Source: Diplonema papillatum (lineage: Eukaryota > Euglenozoa > Diplonemea > Diplonemida > Diplonemidae). From it: 64,000 nt of DNA. The DNA lies in contig JAPJBO010000058.1 in assembly GCA_030068145.1 (NCBI GenBank), positions 372,001-436,000 of the forward strand. The letters run 5' to 3'. Under the pieces are notes generated by a model, which was given only the letters and a program-made list of their open reading frames with translations, was not told where the DNA came from and made no database searches. How positions within the stretch are numbered: the stretch's first letter is position 1; each line of letters starts with the position of its first letter. This document shows, piece after piece, positions 10,041 to 23,097 of this stretch. The translations under genes and the position numbers were made by a program.

Positions 10041-12340
10041 ATGTTTCAGCACTGTCGCGGCCGGTTCTGCCGGCCGAATTTGCTACAGCTGTTGGAAGGC
10101 TGCGTGAAGAAGACCCAAGCGCACGCAAAGGAAGCGGACGGCGTCCGGCGGAAGCAGCAGGCGAACAAGGAACTCCGCATCACTGCGCCGGTGCTGCCAG
10201 AGGAGGGAGATCGCACCCTCGCCGAGCACGACAAAGAGACCGCCCAGCAGATCCGCTTGCGGTTCCTGCGCCATGCCCGGAAGCAGTGGATGGACGTGTA
10301 CACGGAGGTCCGCAACAGCCGGCGGATGCTCTTCCAAATGTTCATGCTCAAGCGCAGGGAAGGGAAGGTCGGCCTGCGGTCGTACGAAGCATGCAACGCC
10401 TTTTTTGCGACGCTGTCCATGCCCGCTCGGTGCGAGAAAATATTCGGGTTGGCGCAATCCGACGGCATCCGGCCTTCGCAGACAATGTGGAACCAACTCC
10501 TCGGATCGTACGCGAAACACGGCAACGTCGCCGGAGTCCTGCAGGCATACCGCAGGGCGCGCGCTGCCGGGGTTGTGCCCACTATGAAGACAGCGCTGTC
10601 GCTGCTGGTGGCTCTGGTTCGGCGTGGCGACAAGATGTTGGCGTTTGCCGCGTCGGTGTCGTTGCTGGCCCGCCTGGGCCCCTCCAGCGAAGTGTACACG
10701 CAGCTTCTCTCAATTTGCAACGAAGAACATGAAGCAAGGGCAGTCTTCGAAGACTTGCAGGCCCACGCTATCACGCTGGAGGCCGTACATTACACGTCGG
10801 CTATCCAAGCTTGCTTCAAGTCGAGCAACGTGCCTTACGCCCTCGAGCTGTATCACAAAGCTTGCACTTCTGCTGTCGTTCAAACAACACCACTTCGATG
10901 TGCCCTACTGTCGGTCTTCAGACGCGCAGGCGACGTCGAAGGTATGAAAACCTATCAGTCTAAATGCTGTTGGTTGTCACCGGAATGGTGACGCCAAAGC
11001 GTCGTTGGCACATGCGCCACGAGCCGACCAGCGTAAAAAAAAACCAGGACCCCTGCAAGCATGTTGAACAGACAGCACGTCAATCCTGGTTGCTCGTCGG
11101 TAGCACAAAAACAGGTTCCCTGGTATTAACACACACGCACCACGCACACGCAGGGATTCGCTTCTACATGTCGCGCTTCCTGACCGAGTCGGATCCGTCG
11201 CCACTGGCGTTTTACATCGCGATCTGCACGTTTTCGGACGTCGCAGACATTTCGTCGTGCCGAATGACAGCGGCGGCGGCAAACAGTTGGAACTTATCCG
11301 GGAACCTGAAGACGGTGAGCCGAATGATGCTCGCGTACGGCATGCTCGGCAACGCGAAGAATGTCCTCCGCATCTTTGAATCAAGGCCCCTCGGAAAGTA
11401 TACGGGCATGAGCTTGAAGGCCCTGCAGTGGGCCTTGAAGGCCTGCTTGATCTGGCAGTCTCCCTCGCCGCGGTTTACGTACGCCCGGTTCGTCTCAGAG
11501 CGCTTGAAGTCGAAAGCAGAGCATTTTGACCACGCCGTGCTCCTGCTCTCGTACTACTGCTACGCCTTCCGTGGATACGGCCACGTCGCGGTCACCCGCT
11601 TGCTGACCAGGTACGATGCGGAAACGAAGCAGCACAAGGGGAGCAACCCGACGCTGTCCCCGGGGGTGTATCGATTCATGATGATGGCGTACGTCCTCAA
11701 AGCGCACGACCTGCCCAGCGGGGCCAGCCGCGGGGCGTTGGTGGCCGGCGCGCTGCAGCTGTACGACCACGCTGCGTCCCGCAACGCGGTGGTCGCGTCG
11801 CTGCTGGTGCCGCCGCTGGCCGCGCTGCTCGGCGCGGCGGGCACGGTGGCCCCGCTGCTGCGGCGGGTGCGCGCGCTGCTGGCGGCCGGGACGTACTGCC
11901 ACGGGCTGCGCGGCCACTTCGACGTGTTCCGGGCGTTGTTCGAGGCAGCCGGCGACCGAGAGGCAGCGGCCCTCGCGACAGCCGCGAAGGAGCGGTTTGC
12001 GGCGCAAGCGCTGACTGCCGTGATGCGGGACCCCCCTGACTTCCTGGCCGACGAGCGGGCGGTGGTCAGCGAGTCGCTGGTCACCAACCGCGTCGACCGG
12101 CGCGCGGCTGCCGGCGACTGGGTGCGCGCCGTGCGGAAGGCGCCGACGGTCTCCGAGGCGCTCGCCCTCATTCCGGGCGTGGTGCTCGAGCACGACCACC
12201 CGCCGGACCTGCCCGACAAAGGCCTGCTCCTGGACCGGCACGTCGCCGATAAGCGGACGAACGACGACGACTTCGAGATCGATTGGAGCGTCGCGGAAGA
12301 CGCCTTGCATACGGCCTCCACCTTCCGGTACTCGGCGTAG
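10041..12340 (+). CDS. Pentatricopeptide-repeat (PPR) protein (2 exons)
   Basis: Model: exons 10041-10941 and 11154-12340, 695 residues. The phase-1 intron (GAAG|GTATGA ... cacgcacacgcag|GG) closes in frame and removes a stop at 10991. The ATG at 10041 is the first in-frame ATG (MFQHCRGRFCRP, basic, could be an organelle presequence). From about residue 140 the protein is built of helix-turn-helix repeats of about 35 residues with PPR hallmarks: W-N-Q-L-L-G-S-Y-A-K-H-G-N, then A-L-S-L-L-V-A-L-V-R-R-G-D, Y-T-Q-L-L-S-I-C, and Y-T-S-A-I-Q-A-C-F. Further helical repeats continue in exon 2 (ALQWALKACLIWQ; GVYRFMMMAYVLK). PPR proteins bind organellar RNA for processing, editing or translation; mitochondrial action is the likely role, and the RNA target cannot be read from the sequence. 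The C-terminal 200 residues are Ala/Arg-rich with an acidic end. Confidence 0.85.
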
Positions 12341-13198
12341 CATTCACGCACTCCGGGTGCGTGTTTTTGCATGGAAAGCTCACTGTATCGAGTGCAGGTG
12401 GGTGACACCACTTTTTCTCGCGAGTTGCGGAGATCGACGCAACGCATCTGTAGCGCGTCATTGCTTGCCGCGGCTTCAGTCTTCAGCGCACCACTTTATC
12501 CGAGGCTTATGAGATGCCGGCCGGTCAAGCGATTTCTTCAGCCTGCATCTTGCTATGAACGGGTAATGTAGTACAAGGTCGCTCTCGCTGATTATGAAAG
12601 TGGTTTGTGGACGGGAAAGGCTCCCGCCCGCATTCTATCCGCTGTCCACGTTGGCACCTTGCTTCTCCTCTCAGGCTTCAGTCTTGTGGGATGGCTGCAA
12701 CGGCTGCAAATCCTGTTTCACGGAGATTTCGACAAGTTGGCTGTGCTGTCCAGATCTTTGGACACCGCCCCATTCTAGCTCTTCTCAAGTCGTCAATCAC
12801 GACGCTCACGCTTGTTATGCTTGCTGGCATCTGGCCGAACTTGTTTCCTTTGCCTTCTGACAAGACATGGCAAATGTCGACAGCGAAGCATCGACAATAA
12901 TGGAGTTAAATTGCGAAAAGACAGACCCGGCAGCGTGTTTTGGTGTTTGATCAGAATTCTTACCAATATACACGGGATAATACAAGTGGGAAAACGATCA
13001 ACCGGCACGCACAAAAAAACCGAAGCGCCTGTCTTTTTGAGCGACCTGGAGTAAAGAAAAGAAGACCAGAGCTTCACGAAATGATGTACATTCCCCCCAG
13101 TGAATCGCATCGGCAAACACGAAAGGCAGGAAAAGGGGAAAGGTGGGCGTTGCAGGTGGTGTCCCTTTGTTCAATCAACAAAGGATATAAAGAAGACA
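12341..13198. other. No gene recognised
   Basis: Intergenic; the short frames on both strands have no motif. It likely contains the 3' end of the PPR transcript and the leader of the coiled-coil gene. Confidence 0.45.
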
Positions 13199-15693
13199 AT
13201 GTCGTTGGATGAGCTGCAGAATCGGATAATAGATAAGCAGCAGGAGGTCTGCGTCTTCTTAATTCTTAATTCACGAATCGGCGTGGCCGTGACGGACGGG
13301 AAACCAAACGGCCTTCCGCCGACTCATGGTGGCGGAAAACACTTTCATTCACACAGATTGATCGCCTGGAGTTCTTGGTGGAGCGACGGCGGAATGAGTT
13401 AGATGCAGAGGCTAGTACCATCCATGACCTCGAAATCTCGCTGGGGGTATGTTATTCACTTTTAGTGTCCACACACCATCCATCGAACCAGAATTGAGCC
13501 TGGAAGCACTGTCATGACCCGTACGACAACACTCGTTGAAGACTGCATGGCAATTGTCGTCGTTAGGTACGAATCATGCAGGCAAGGCGATACAGTGTTG
13601 GCGGCAGCAGAAGGTTACACTGAGCAGAACGGCACCAGTACGGCACGCTCACCTCTTGGGCAGACTGACCTGCCACACACAACCCGCACACCTCGCAGAC
13701 GTCCACCGCTCCCACACTCCGCGAACTTGGCAAGGAAGTCGCACCCGAAGATTACTTGGATATGGTCAATCGCCTCGAAAATCGGCTGAAGCTGCAACAG
13801 ATGCGCACGAACGCCGCGCAGAAAGAGGTGCAGGAGACGAGGCTGGCAAACAAGCAGACCGAAGACGCCATCGAGCAGCTCTTCGGAGAAGAAGCACGCA
13901 TCCGGGCCATTACCGGCTATCGCTCTCCCGAATACGCTCGGAAGAGCAATCACGTCTGCAGCAAGTTGTCGAGCCCGGAGCAGAACATGCTTTTGCAGGT
14001 ATCCCGCTGCCTCGTTTTTTTAATATTTCTTTTTTTTTTGAAAATATATGAGCGTCTTCCGAAAGGAGTATACAGACGAAATCGTACAGCGTATCGAAGC
14101 TCAAAACCGCCTCGCGAACGTGACGAGAACACCACCTTGAAAGACATTTACGAACTTAAGCACGCACACTCACACGCAGGAGCTTCGAATCCTTGTCACG
14201 AGAATTCGCGAGGAGCAGAAGATCACACGGGATATCATCCATCAGAAGGACAAGGTCGTTGAGAGCCTTGTCGCCAACAAAGCCGATGTAGACGAAAAGA
14301 CAGAGGAGCTGTTCATCCTCCGGAACAAAGTGAAGGCGAGCAACAACGAGATGAACGCAATTTCCGAGGAATACGAGACGTTCCGGCGCGAGCACCTGAA
14401 GGCCGACAAAGCGATCAACCGCCTTGAGTCGCAGAACGACAGCGGCTGCCTGAGCTCGCTGCTGCAAGACAAGCTGTTCTTGAAGGCGAAGATCTACGAG
14501 CACGTCGACATGCGCCGTGCTCAGGATAAGGCCATCAAGGCTCAATCCTTCCGTCTCCAGCACCTCCAGGCTCGTGCCGACGCCATCGCTGACGCGGTTA
14601 CCGATCTCAAGATGACTGAGCGTGTAAGCGCTTGCCTCAAAGGTTCGTTTCACTCAGTTGCACCTCCCAAGTCTTGACATTACATTAAGATCTTCCCTTC
14701 CCCAGCGCTTTTGTTAATCCCCGCTAAAAGTAAAGGAAAGCCCTGCCGCTGCATACCCCATCGCTGTCCTCCAGACACTCAGGTTCCGCGCTGATGATGG
14801 TCCGCCTATGTTCTGCCAGCCGGAAGTAACCGTCACATCATGATCTTCAATTTATTGAGCTCTGTAGGCAGGCTTCAAGCCAGCGTTGGTGTAAAGAGCA
14901 TCACTCTGTGCAAAGGAAGCTTCTATCCTGGCTTCAACCTTCACCAAAGGTAGAAGAAGATGGCCATCTTCATGCAAGATAGCTGTTCTTGTGTCACCGC
15001 AGTGCATGCGACGATGTAATACAGGCAGCAACTAAACTAACACTCGCAGGCACTGTTGCTCCGATCGAGGAACCCGTCTGCTCCCTTGATATCGAAACGA
15101 TTCTCCCCTCCGACGAGTCTGTGGATCTGGCGCTTTACGAGCTGCTCTCGCGCGACGTGGAAGCGATCAACCACTCCATCGGCCTCAAGGACATCATTCT
15201 CCTCGAAAAAGAGGCAGCCATCGAATCGCTCGAAGAGAAGCTGGAACGCGTGTTCATGGCGAACGCAGGTGAAATAGACCTAAAGGAAGAGGAAATCGCC
15301 TACATGGAGCAGCAAGTCCGCGGCATCAACCAGGTATGCCTCGTATCCAAAAGTCCTACGCGCCATCCGTCCCGAAGGATACCGCCAACCTAATTAGTCG
15401 CAGGACGAAAAGTAGCGTCGAAAACGGAAACCCATATTATTGTATGCTATGTGGTGAAAGCGACACACTATACTTCGCTTCATACCTGGACATACCCACT
15501 CGCAACAAGTGAGCTACACTTCGCTTACCCACTTTGTGACACGAAGTCAAATAACCCTCGCGCCACACAGGACGTTCGCAGCGAGCGGGAAGCGTATTTC
15601 CAGGAGATCAGCAGCCTCCGGCAGGAAAAGACGCGCGCGCAGAAACAAGTGCTGCGCGCACGGTCGCAGCGAAGATCTATAAGTCCGTCGTAG
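13199..15693 (+). CDS. Coiled-coil protein, possibly ciliary (7 exons)
   Basis: Model: 13199-13246, 13357-13446, 13699-13998, 14066-14119, 14180-14642, 15050-15333 and 15571-15693, 453 residues, all junctions in phase. Introns mostly have GTATG-like donors and CA-rich acceptors. One exon is only 54 nt (EYTDEIVQRIEAQNRLAN); its acceptor is weak. The junction before 15050 is uncertain: the donor could be GTAAGCG at 14624 joined to an acceptor at 15024, or GTTCGT at 14643 joined to the stronger acceptor at 15049. Both stay in frame. Nearly the whole product is heptad-like coiled coil rich in Glu, Lys, Arg, Gln and Leu, starting MSLDELQNRIIDKQQE and ending in a basic Arg/Ser tail. The pattern resembles axonemal or basal-body coiled-coil proteins such as the CCDC146/MBO2 type, but coiled coils match widely, so this is only a suggestion. 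Confidence 0.78.
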
Positions 15694-18600
15694 TAGGTGG
15701 GACATCCGACGGAGCACCATGGTCCCCTCTCTATCTACGCTTGCGGTATGGCGTTCGCGCCGCGCCAGTGCGGCGTTACGACCGATCGTGCGAGGCACAT
15801 AGGCGCTTGTGGTCTTTCCCTGTACCGATATTGCCCCTCCCTCCTTGAGGGCCCACGGCCGAAGCCGGCCTCTCTGCGGTCCACCTGTGCCTTCTCCCGC
15901 TACCCCTTGTCCACCGTCACTCTTCCCCCTCTCTCGCTACCCAATCGCAATCCCCCCTGTCACATTGTACGCACCTGATCGGTTATCCGACCCATCGTAT
16001 TCTTCACTCTCTTTCTTTTCCTTTCTCTTCCCCGGTGCGTCAGGGTTCCTCGCGCCTGCTGTCTGTAACCGAACACACCGGCAGTCCCTGTTAAGTCTTG
16101 GATTCCAGCACACGATAGCTCCATTGTGTTTCATCCTCTGCTCGTGGCACTCTCCTGCAGAGTTCGTCTTTCGTACCATCCGTTGCTAGCGGGTTTGTTT
16201 ACACTGGCAAATGCGAAAAACGCGTCTCACAGAAGATAAACGGCCCAGCTTCCGCCATGCGAACAACATGACTTGCCAGTTGCTATCACATCCGGGGAAA
16301 TGGGGATCTGACGCACCCATTTAATCGATCGTTCATACCTCTGTCTCCCATCTGTGGCGGCGCCCCTTTTCGGCGTACCTGTGCCGTACATGCGCCACAG
16401 AAAGAAAAGACGGCGGCTACCACACGTGTTCCACCTGGAAATCAGGCTCCGATGGTCGTTGTATGACCTGAGAAGACCACCTCCCGAATGATGGAAAGGC
16501 TCATGTGCCGCAATCTGTTCCACTCTGCATTATTGCTGAGGGGCAGAACGCAGGCCTGACATTTTATGGCTTTGCCGACGAGCTCTGGGGGTTTAAGTGT
16601 TTCCGGTCTGAATGCACCACCGCAAACTGGTAAAGCTACACAGGACCTGACCGGGTTTAACGTACATCGTACTAACAAGCAAAAAGGTATTGTAGAGAAC
16701 ATCAACCCGATCACCCGATCACGAGGTTTTCTCTCATGTCAATCGCGCACATGCTGGGCCGACTGGGCGGTGGACCAATTGGAATGCCGCACCGATGTCT
16801 TCAACAGAAAGAAGCGATTTCCTGAAGCCGCGGCCAGAACTTGTTGAGCTTAAACCAGCCGCCGTAGCCCTGCCGCCAGGGATTTTGCCAGTCCCCCCAT
16901 CTGATAAAGCCTGAGTAAATGACATGAAAGCCAATACAGACCCTGAAAGTCTGAGGTAGAATGCAAAGAGTCTGTGGCGATAATCAGTAACAGTCCAGGA
17001 AGTAGGAAGATAGGGAACTGGCTCACTGGACACTGCATTGTTTGAGTGCAAGCGCCGAACACGACGCATGCCCGATGCTCGCTGGGAAAATGGTAGCTCC
17101 GCGGCTCTGCTCCTCTGACACGTGCAGATTCCCTCCCGTGTACGTTTCTTGCAGCAGCTGACTAGCGGATCCATGCTCTGAGTAAAGTAACCCAATCTTC
17201 ACCTTTTTTCTTTTTCGGAAGTAGAATGAAAGGGGCTGACAAGGAAGAGAAGCGTCACCGATCTTTCCGCTTTCCCCTGTAAATTAGATCAGTTCCCCCC
17301 CTGATTTCTCTCCCCACACAAGGCTTTTAACCAACTTAGACGCCAAACCGAATCTGTGCGCTGGGGGAGGGGCATGAGGCCGTAGGGAGATCTTGGTGGT
17401 CCTGTAAATGTGAAAATAAAGTACTAGACTCAGACTCAGCTGGAAAGGCTGTTTCCCAAGAAAAAAAGGTACAGGTGAGTGCCGCCACCTCCCTTGCGAC
17501 TTCTTCGCGAGGCTGTTGCACTGACGGTGCGTGCGCGTCGCGTTTTGAGTGCGTGGGCCCTCCCGTGAAACGGCGGTTGACTATGATTCTTTGGAGACTT
17601 AAAATGCGATTTCTGAGGTCGTGGCGCGTGATGATGAGATTTCTCTCTCCGCCTAACTAGCGGTGAAAGACGGTCCTGTTGAGATCGACTCGTCATCGAC
17701 GCGTCGTCGATCTGTTCGTTCACACTCCATGCCCCCCGGGATTCCACCGAAAATACCGCAGTACTTTGTTACCTTGCGAAGCTCAAGTAAAAGCGGTTCT
17801 TCTTTTTGTAGCCTGCCTCCTGTCTCGTGTACGGAAGCAAGGCGTCCCATACCGCGAACGAGAACCGAAACGATGCTAAAGCAAGTGGTTCGAAAGCAAC
17901 GTCCGTTCGACTTTTAAACCGCTTTTCCCCCTCCGTCAACTGCGCGCTTTTCCCTCACCCCGCGTGCGAAGGGCTGGTCTCATCGCACCAGGCAATTCTC
18001 GCTGCAGGTGGAGTAATGGGCCTGACGCACTGTAGTGTCCCGTGGCGCACCGTGAAAGACAGCGGCAGGTATTTCGACGCAGTTCCAAAAAGGTACCGGG
18101 TGGACCGGCTTAGTCTTGTCGGAGTTGCCGTGCGGTGTTCGCGTGCTCGCGTTGATCTTTATCGTATTGATTACATTGCTGCGATCTCCCACCCCCCTGC
18201 GGTCTCCGATCCTCCGACAAACGGAAGTATGAATGCCTCGACGCCGTGCCAACTTAGTTCGGCAGGCAGCTTAGTGTGAGTTTGATCAATCAGTAACATC
18301 AAGGCAGCCCTTTCGAAGACCACCCACAGTCAACGCCGCGTGGGTGCGGGCTTTAGCTTTTAGCACCCAGAGGGTGTCGGCGGTACGATGGTGCAGTTGC
18401 CCGCATCCAACCGGTAGTTACCTCGCATCGTGGAGGTGACGCTACCCACCTGGACGAGGTGTCCTGCTGCCCCAACGTAGTTCAGCATGTGGTCACGTGT
18501 CGCGTGTAGATCTTTAACAGCTGAGGTCGGCGGAGATGCTTCGAGCGACTTGTTTCCGCCAGTCAACGCATGCCCTTGAAGTGTGCACCTCCAAGACGAT

Positions 18601-18925
18601 TTGGAAAATCGTCAATCGTTCTCAAACATCTTAGCACCAATCAGGTAAAAGCGTGCAGTGGTCAGGCACTTTCGGCGTGTTTTGACCGAACGTCGTCTGT
18701 CTCCTTTTCTTCCCCACGCAGGCGCGGCATACCCAGAAACCTGTGGGGGCGGCCGTCTAGGGCACCTGCCTGGTCAGCTCCTGCGCCGCAGCAGTGACTT
18801 GGGGGGGCACACGTGCACGCACGCACACTTTCACACTGATACACACAGAGGCATCCTTAAAAAGGAACAACCCCAGAACAAAAATCCAACCAAGAGAGAA
18901 AGGCACCCCCGGTTGCTTCGGGACC
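15694..18925. other. Long stretch without a recognised gene
   Basis: About 3.2 kb. Part (15830-16060) is strongly pyrimidine-rich on the + strand. Open frames are short, overlap on both strands and lack domains. The last 150 bp before 18926 contain a CA-rich stretch like the 3' ends of introns here, so the zinc-finger gene may have a spliced 5' leader. Confidence 0.4.
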
Positions 18926-21603
18926 ATGTCGCCGCAGACATTGGCAGCGTTCGAGAACGCGGGCGCCGTCCAACTGCCGGCGGTCAAAGGCAAGTTCAGC
19001 GGGGAGCCCCTCGCCATTAGAGGCGGCGCCGTCAGCGCGGTGTTCGACGCGCAGTCGCAGTGCATTGTCTTCCCCGACTCGTGCCAAGAGGTGTTGGCGG
19101 CCATCCACCCCGAATCCGAACCCGCCACATCTTACTCATCGTACGCGTACCCGCCCGCTGACTACAGCAACTATGCAGCATACGACCCGTCGTACGGATA
19201 TGGCGCGTACAGCACGTACTACCGCCAGACTCCCGGCAGATACGGGAAGAAGGGCGGTAAGCGGTACACGAAGATGTATGCTTACGCGCCTCCACCTCCG
19301 CCTACGCCGGAACCGCCTCCACAGACGCAACCGGCGACTGTGCCGTGCAAGTACTATTCGATGGGTACGTGCAAGATGGGCGACCAGTGCACCTACGGGC
19401 ATTACCCTCTCGAGTCCACGTCGTCGTACGATCCGTCATCGTACGCCGGAGGCGCAGGTTACGCATCGTACCCTGCCGAGTACGCGACTCCTGCTTACTC
19501 TGCGTACTCCGCTTATTCCGCATACTCAGCGCCAGCAGCCCCAGATGTCCCGTCGCATCCTGACTGGGGAGCGTATGCTCCGGGTGCCCCGGGATACAGT
19601 TACCCCGGTTCCAGAACTGCGATGAGCTCGTATACGTCACAATACACTGCTCCTCCTCCAGCGCCAACGTCGTGGTCCACCCGGATGCAAGGCGCCGGTG
19701 CTGCAGCATTTGCGCCGTCTTCTAAGCAGGCGTCCGAAGAAGGCGACGCGGTTGGTACCGACAAAGTGAAGAGTGTGCGCGCGAAATTGGAGTTGCTGGG
19801 TCCGAGTGACTTGGTGTTCCCCGCGCTCGAGGTGGTGTTCAAGTCGTGGTCGGACGACGACCGAGGCATTCTCCTTTTCAGGACGGTCAGCTCCATCGGG
19901 CTCACCCGCTTCCGCTCCGTCCTCATCAAGCGCTCGCTGCACCACTGCTACGAGTCGAAGTACCACAACATCATCGCCTGCCTGACCGACTGGGAAAAGT
20001 CGCTGGCGGCGTGGCTGCCGCCCAAGGGGCCGAAGGAAGATTACACCAAGTTCTTTGAGTCGACGCTGTGCGCTCGTGCCATCGAGTTGGTTCGTTGCAT
20101 GGCGTCGTCGCCGTTTTCACGATTCCGTCTGCCTTGCAACGCGGGGGTGGAGCCTGCCAAGCTGGACCCTGTCGGCTCGATCTTGTCGTTCTGGACGCCC
20201 CACGCCGCGCGGTACATCTCGCAAGACCTGAAGGCCGAGTGGCCCAAGTCGTCGTGCGAGTTCAAACCAGCAGAGCCTCCTGCAAGCGCTGTCTTCACCC
20301 ACAGCTCAGGCGTCTCGTGGTCCCCCGCATCTCACCCTTCATGGCCCATCACCTTCCGGGGTCGCACACGCGCCCTACTCAAGGCCATGCACAAAAAGCC
20401 CACACTCAAGCTCGAGCTCCCGCTCTATGGTATGCTGTTCAACTCAGCAAAGCGTAGAAAGACGAGCCGTCGTTCCATTTTAATACATAAGCGCCAGCTT
20501 GAAAGGAAATGCTCGAAGAAGTTGCCAGACAAAGAACCGAAGAGATCCTGCACCTACCGAACCACGTGTTGAACGGACGATGAGGTCATGCGGGTGTACC
20601 CCTACACGCACACACAAACACAACAGGAAAGTCCTGAGTGAGAAAACAACACACGGTGGTGTAAGCGAAGAACAAAAGGGATGAAGTGCAGTCAGTAGAA
20701 CAAGCACAGCACTCCTACAGCACTTGCCGCGTCGGTGCTTTTGCTCGAAACTGAACGAGGACCTCCCTAGAGGCTCTACGTCAGCTTAAATGGAAGACAG
20801 CTTCTCTTTGTGCTGTGTTAGGTCTCCAAAACAACGCTTTGTGCATGCGTACCTCCAACATCAACAGGTAACATCCTGAGCTTTTTGCCGCCTGTTTGTG
20901 TCGAGGACATTCCGCCGTCCGAAGCAGCAAACGGCAAGCACGAGTTCCTCGACATTGTTTGCGCTGTTCTGGCTCACTACACCCTTAACTGCTTGGGTGT
21001 CACTGAAGACGATGCACTCGCTGCGGTATGTACTGTCTAACTGCCAAAAGCACTTGGAACACCACTTTTCCAGCTGGCCACGTCTTCCAGGGCCTCTTGA
21101 CCTCTTTGGTACTGATCACGTCGTTCCACGAAGCCATGTCTACCGGTGCTGCGACTAGCAGTCGAACACGGCTACACAACAACGAATTATTTGGTGTATG
21201 AAAGAAGGTCGGAATTGTGAGAGGATAAAACATAATTACGCGTTTCCTTTTTTCTCGTTGCGATGCTTCAAAAAGAACATACCGAACGAAGCAAGGCTAT
21301 CGGCGTCTGGTCGAGCGGCCAGCCATTGACAGCGAAAGAAGTTATTCAACACCGGCACGTTTCACCGCCGAGACCTGTTGACACATCTACACTAACAAAT
21401 AGGTCAAAGAGAGACTCGGCGAGTCCGTGTGGCCGCTCATTTTGTCCGTATTTCACGACGCGTGCGCACCGAAGATTACCGGCATGTTCCTCCAGATGGA
21501 CCCGGAAGACCTGCTGCTCGACATCGTCAACAACCGGCGCTTCGTGGAGTCGCTTCAAGAAGCGTGGAGCGTGTGGGAAAGCTCTCAGGCGGACGCTCGG
21601 TGA
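18926..21603 (+). CDS. CCCH zinc-finger protein with C-terminal PABC/MLLE domain (3 exons)
   Basis: Model: 18926-20429, 20868-21025 and 21403-21603, 620 residues; junctions are phase 1 and phase 0 and close exactly. The ATG at 18926 has a good context (gggaccATG). Residues 141-159 form one CCCH finger, Cys141-x7-Cys149-x5-Cys155-x3-His159, an RNA-binding type. It is flanked by Tyr/Ser/Pro/Ala-rich low-complexity sequence (SYSSYAYPP, AYSAYSAYSAYS). About residues 281-500 are an ordered region of no family I recognise (SSIGLTRFRSVLIKRS, KYHNIIACLTDWEKSLAAW). The last exon encodes an MLLE domain as in poly(A)-binding protein: LGESVWPLI, then KITGMFLQMDPEDLLLDI, then a final helix EAWSVW. MLLE domains bind PAM2 peptides of deadenylases, eRF3 and similar partners. 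I infer a cytoplasmic mRNA regulator that brings PAM2 proteins to bound mRNA. Confidence 0.87.
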
Positions 21604-23097
21604 CCTTCACAGCCACGGACATCAATGGGTTCATTCTTTTCGTAGTTGCGCTTAGCTGCCCAACCTGTCTCTGCTTTGCACGAGACAAACGCAGCGAGTG
21701 CTCGACACGACGTATTGTGCCAACAGCTGTGAGGAAACAGCATCATGGCTTCGTTGGATGACATGTCGGCAGGATCGCTTATCGCACAGGAAAAGAGTGC
21801 GCCGACAAATGCTCGGTCGAAGACGCTCCGGTGCATGTTGCACGTTCGTATTTTCGTATTTTCTGGAAACAGGTATCCGAAGATCCTAATCCCCCGCGCG
21901 GGAGCAGCTGCCGTCACCCACGGTTGACACGGAGTGTGCATAGTGCGTTGCTCAGAGTAGTCGAAGGCCTGACAACCACACTAATGCAACAAATTTACAT
22001 AAAGTGACGGGCCGAAGCATCGCGGATGCTTGCACATCAGACACCAGGGGGCGTATCACCGCTTGCGGGGGTTGCAGCGTAGTTTAAGTCGGGCCTTCGC
22101 GCCCTCTGTAAAACAACTGGGTTCTCTTTTTTTCAAAAACCCGTTTTCACATTTCTTTCCGCGTCCGATCTCAAACGGAACATTGCCGCCGGCCGGACGA
22201 AGACAAGCGTCCACGACGTTCGAAGGTTTCCGATCGTGTCCGCTGAGCTCGGCTGACTATCGTCCCGTGTTTCACGGGGCAAACACAGTGCGGTGAGCCG
22301 TCCACTCCTTATTTCCCGGAGGTGCGTCGAATTGCCTGCTGCTGTCTATCACAGGCTACGAACAGCTTACTATTAAAGTCTATCACCGGCTCGCAGTGCG
22401 CGGTCGCCATTCGTGGCCTTTTGGCTTGTCGACTCAACTACCCGCCCCGCTCTTCGAGCAGTACGCCCCTCTTGTTTCCGAGTCATCATCAGAATACTTC
22501 CCTCGCATCACGGCCCAGTCAAAGACCCCGTACAACGTGGTTCCTTCCTCTTGTGTTGCTTTCCTTTCGCACGGCAGCATGAACAGGAGGAGGGGGCACC
22601 AGCAGTTAAAAGACGGCGAAGGAAGCGACCCGAAGATCCCGACAAGATGCCGGGTGGCCTTCCTTTCGAGCATGCCCTCGAAAACTAAACTTGTCAGACA
22701 CACCAAGACCACCGCAGCTGCGTGAGCGAACAGTTTCTGTTGAACAGCACAACCTTTGGCTCCACATGCGCAATTCCGCGCGTGCGTTATGTAGAGTTTG
22801 CCGATCCATTCTGCGCAGAAACTGGTGCAATCCTTCAAGGCACAGTCGAGTCTTGAACACGAAGCAACTGTCCTTCCTATTAGGCTCATGGAAGAAAAAC
22901 GTCGGCCATCGGCTTGCCTGCTTTGCATTCCAAGGCACTAAAAATGAATCGCAAGCCTTAACTCCCACAAAAGACACTTACTTTTGCAACAGCTTTTGGA
23001 ACCGAAGAGGAAAAGGCAGCGGCGGCCCTGTAAGGGCCGGGAAAAGAAGAGGGAAGATTCCGCACCTCAAAATACGCTTCAAAGTCGCCAAGAAAAG
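21604..23097. other. No gene recognised
   Basis: About 1.5 kb with only short, overlapping, motif-free frames. It must contain the 3' end of the CCCH/MLLE transcript and the 5' leader of the ABC transporter. Confidence 0.45.

Noticed and set aside
11495..12447. Two overlapping minus-strand frames opposite PPR exon 2
   Set aside because: Both are Arg/Ala-rich shadows of a GC3-biased + strand exon; the PPR reading explains the region.
17827..18279. 150-residue + strand open frame
   Set aside because: No recognisable domain, no plausible start context, and opposed by a minus-strand frame of similar quality.
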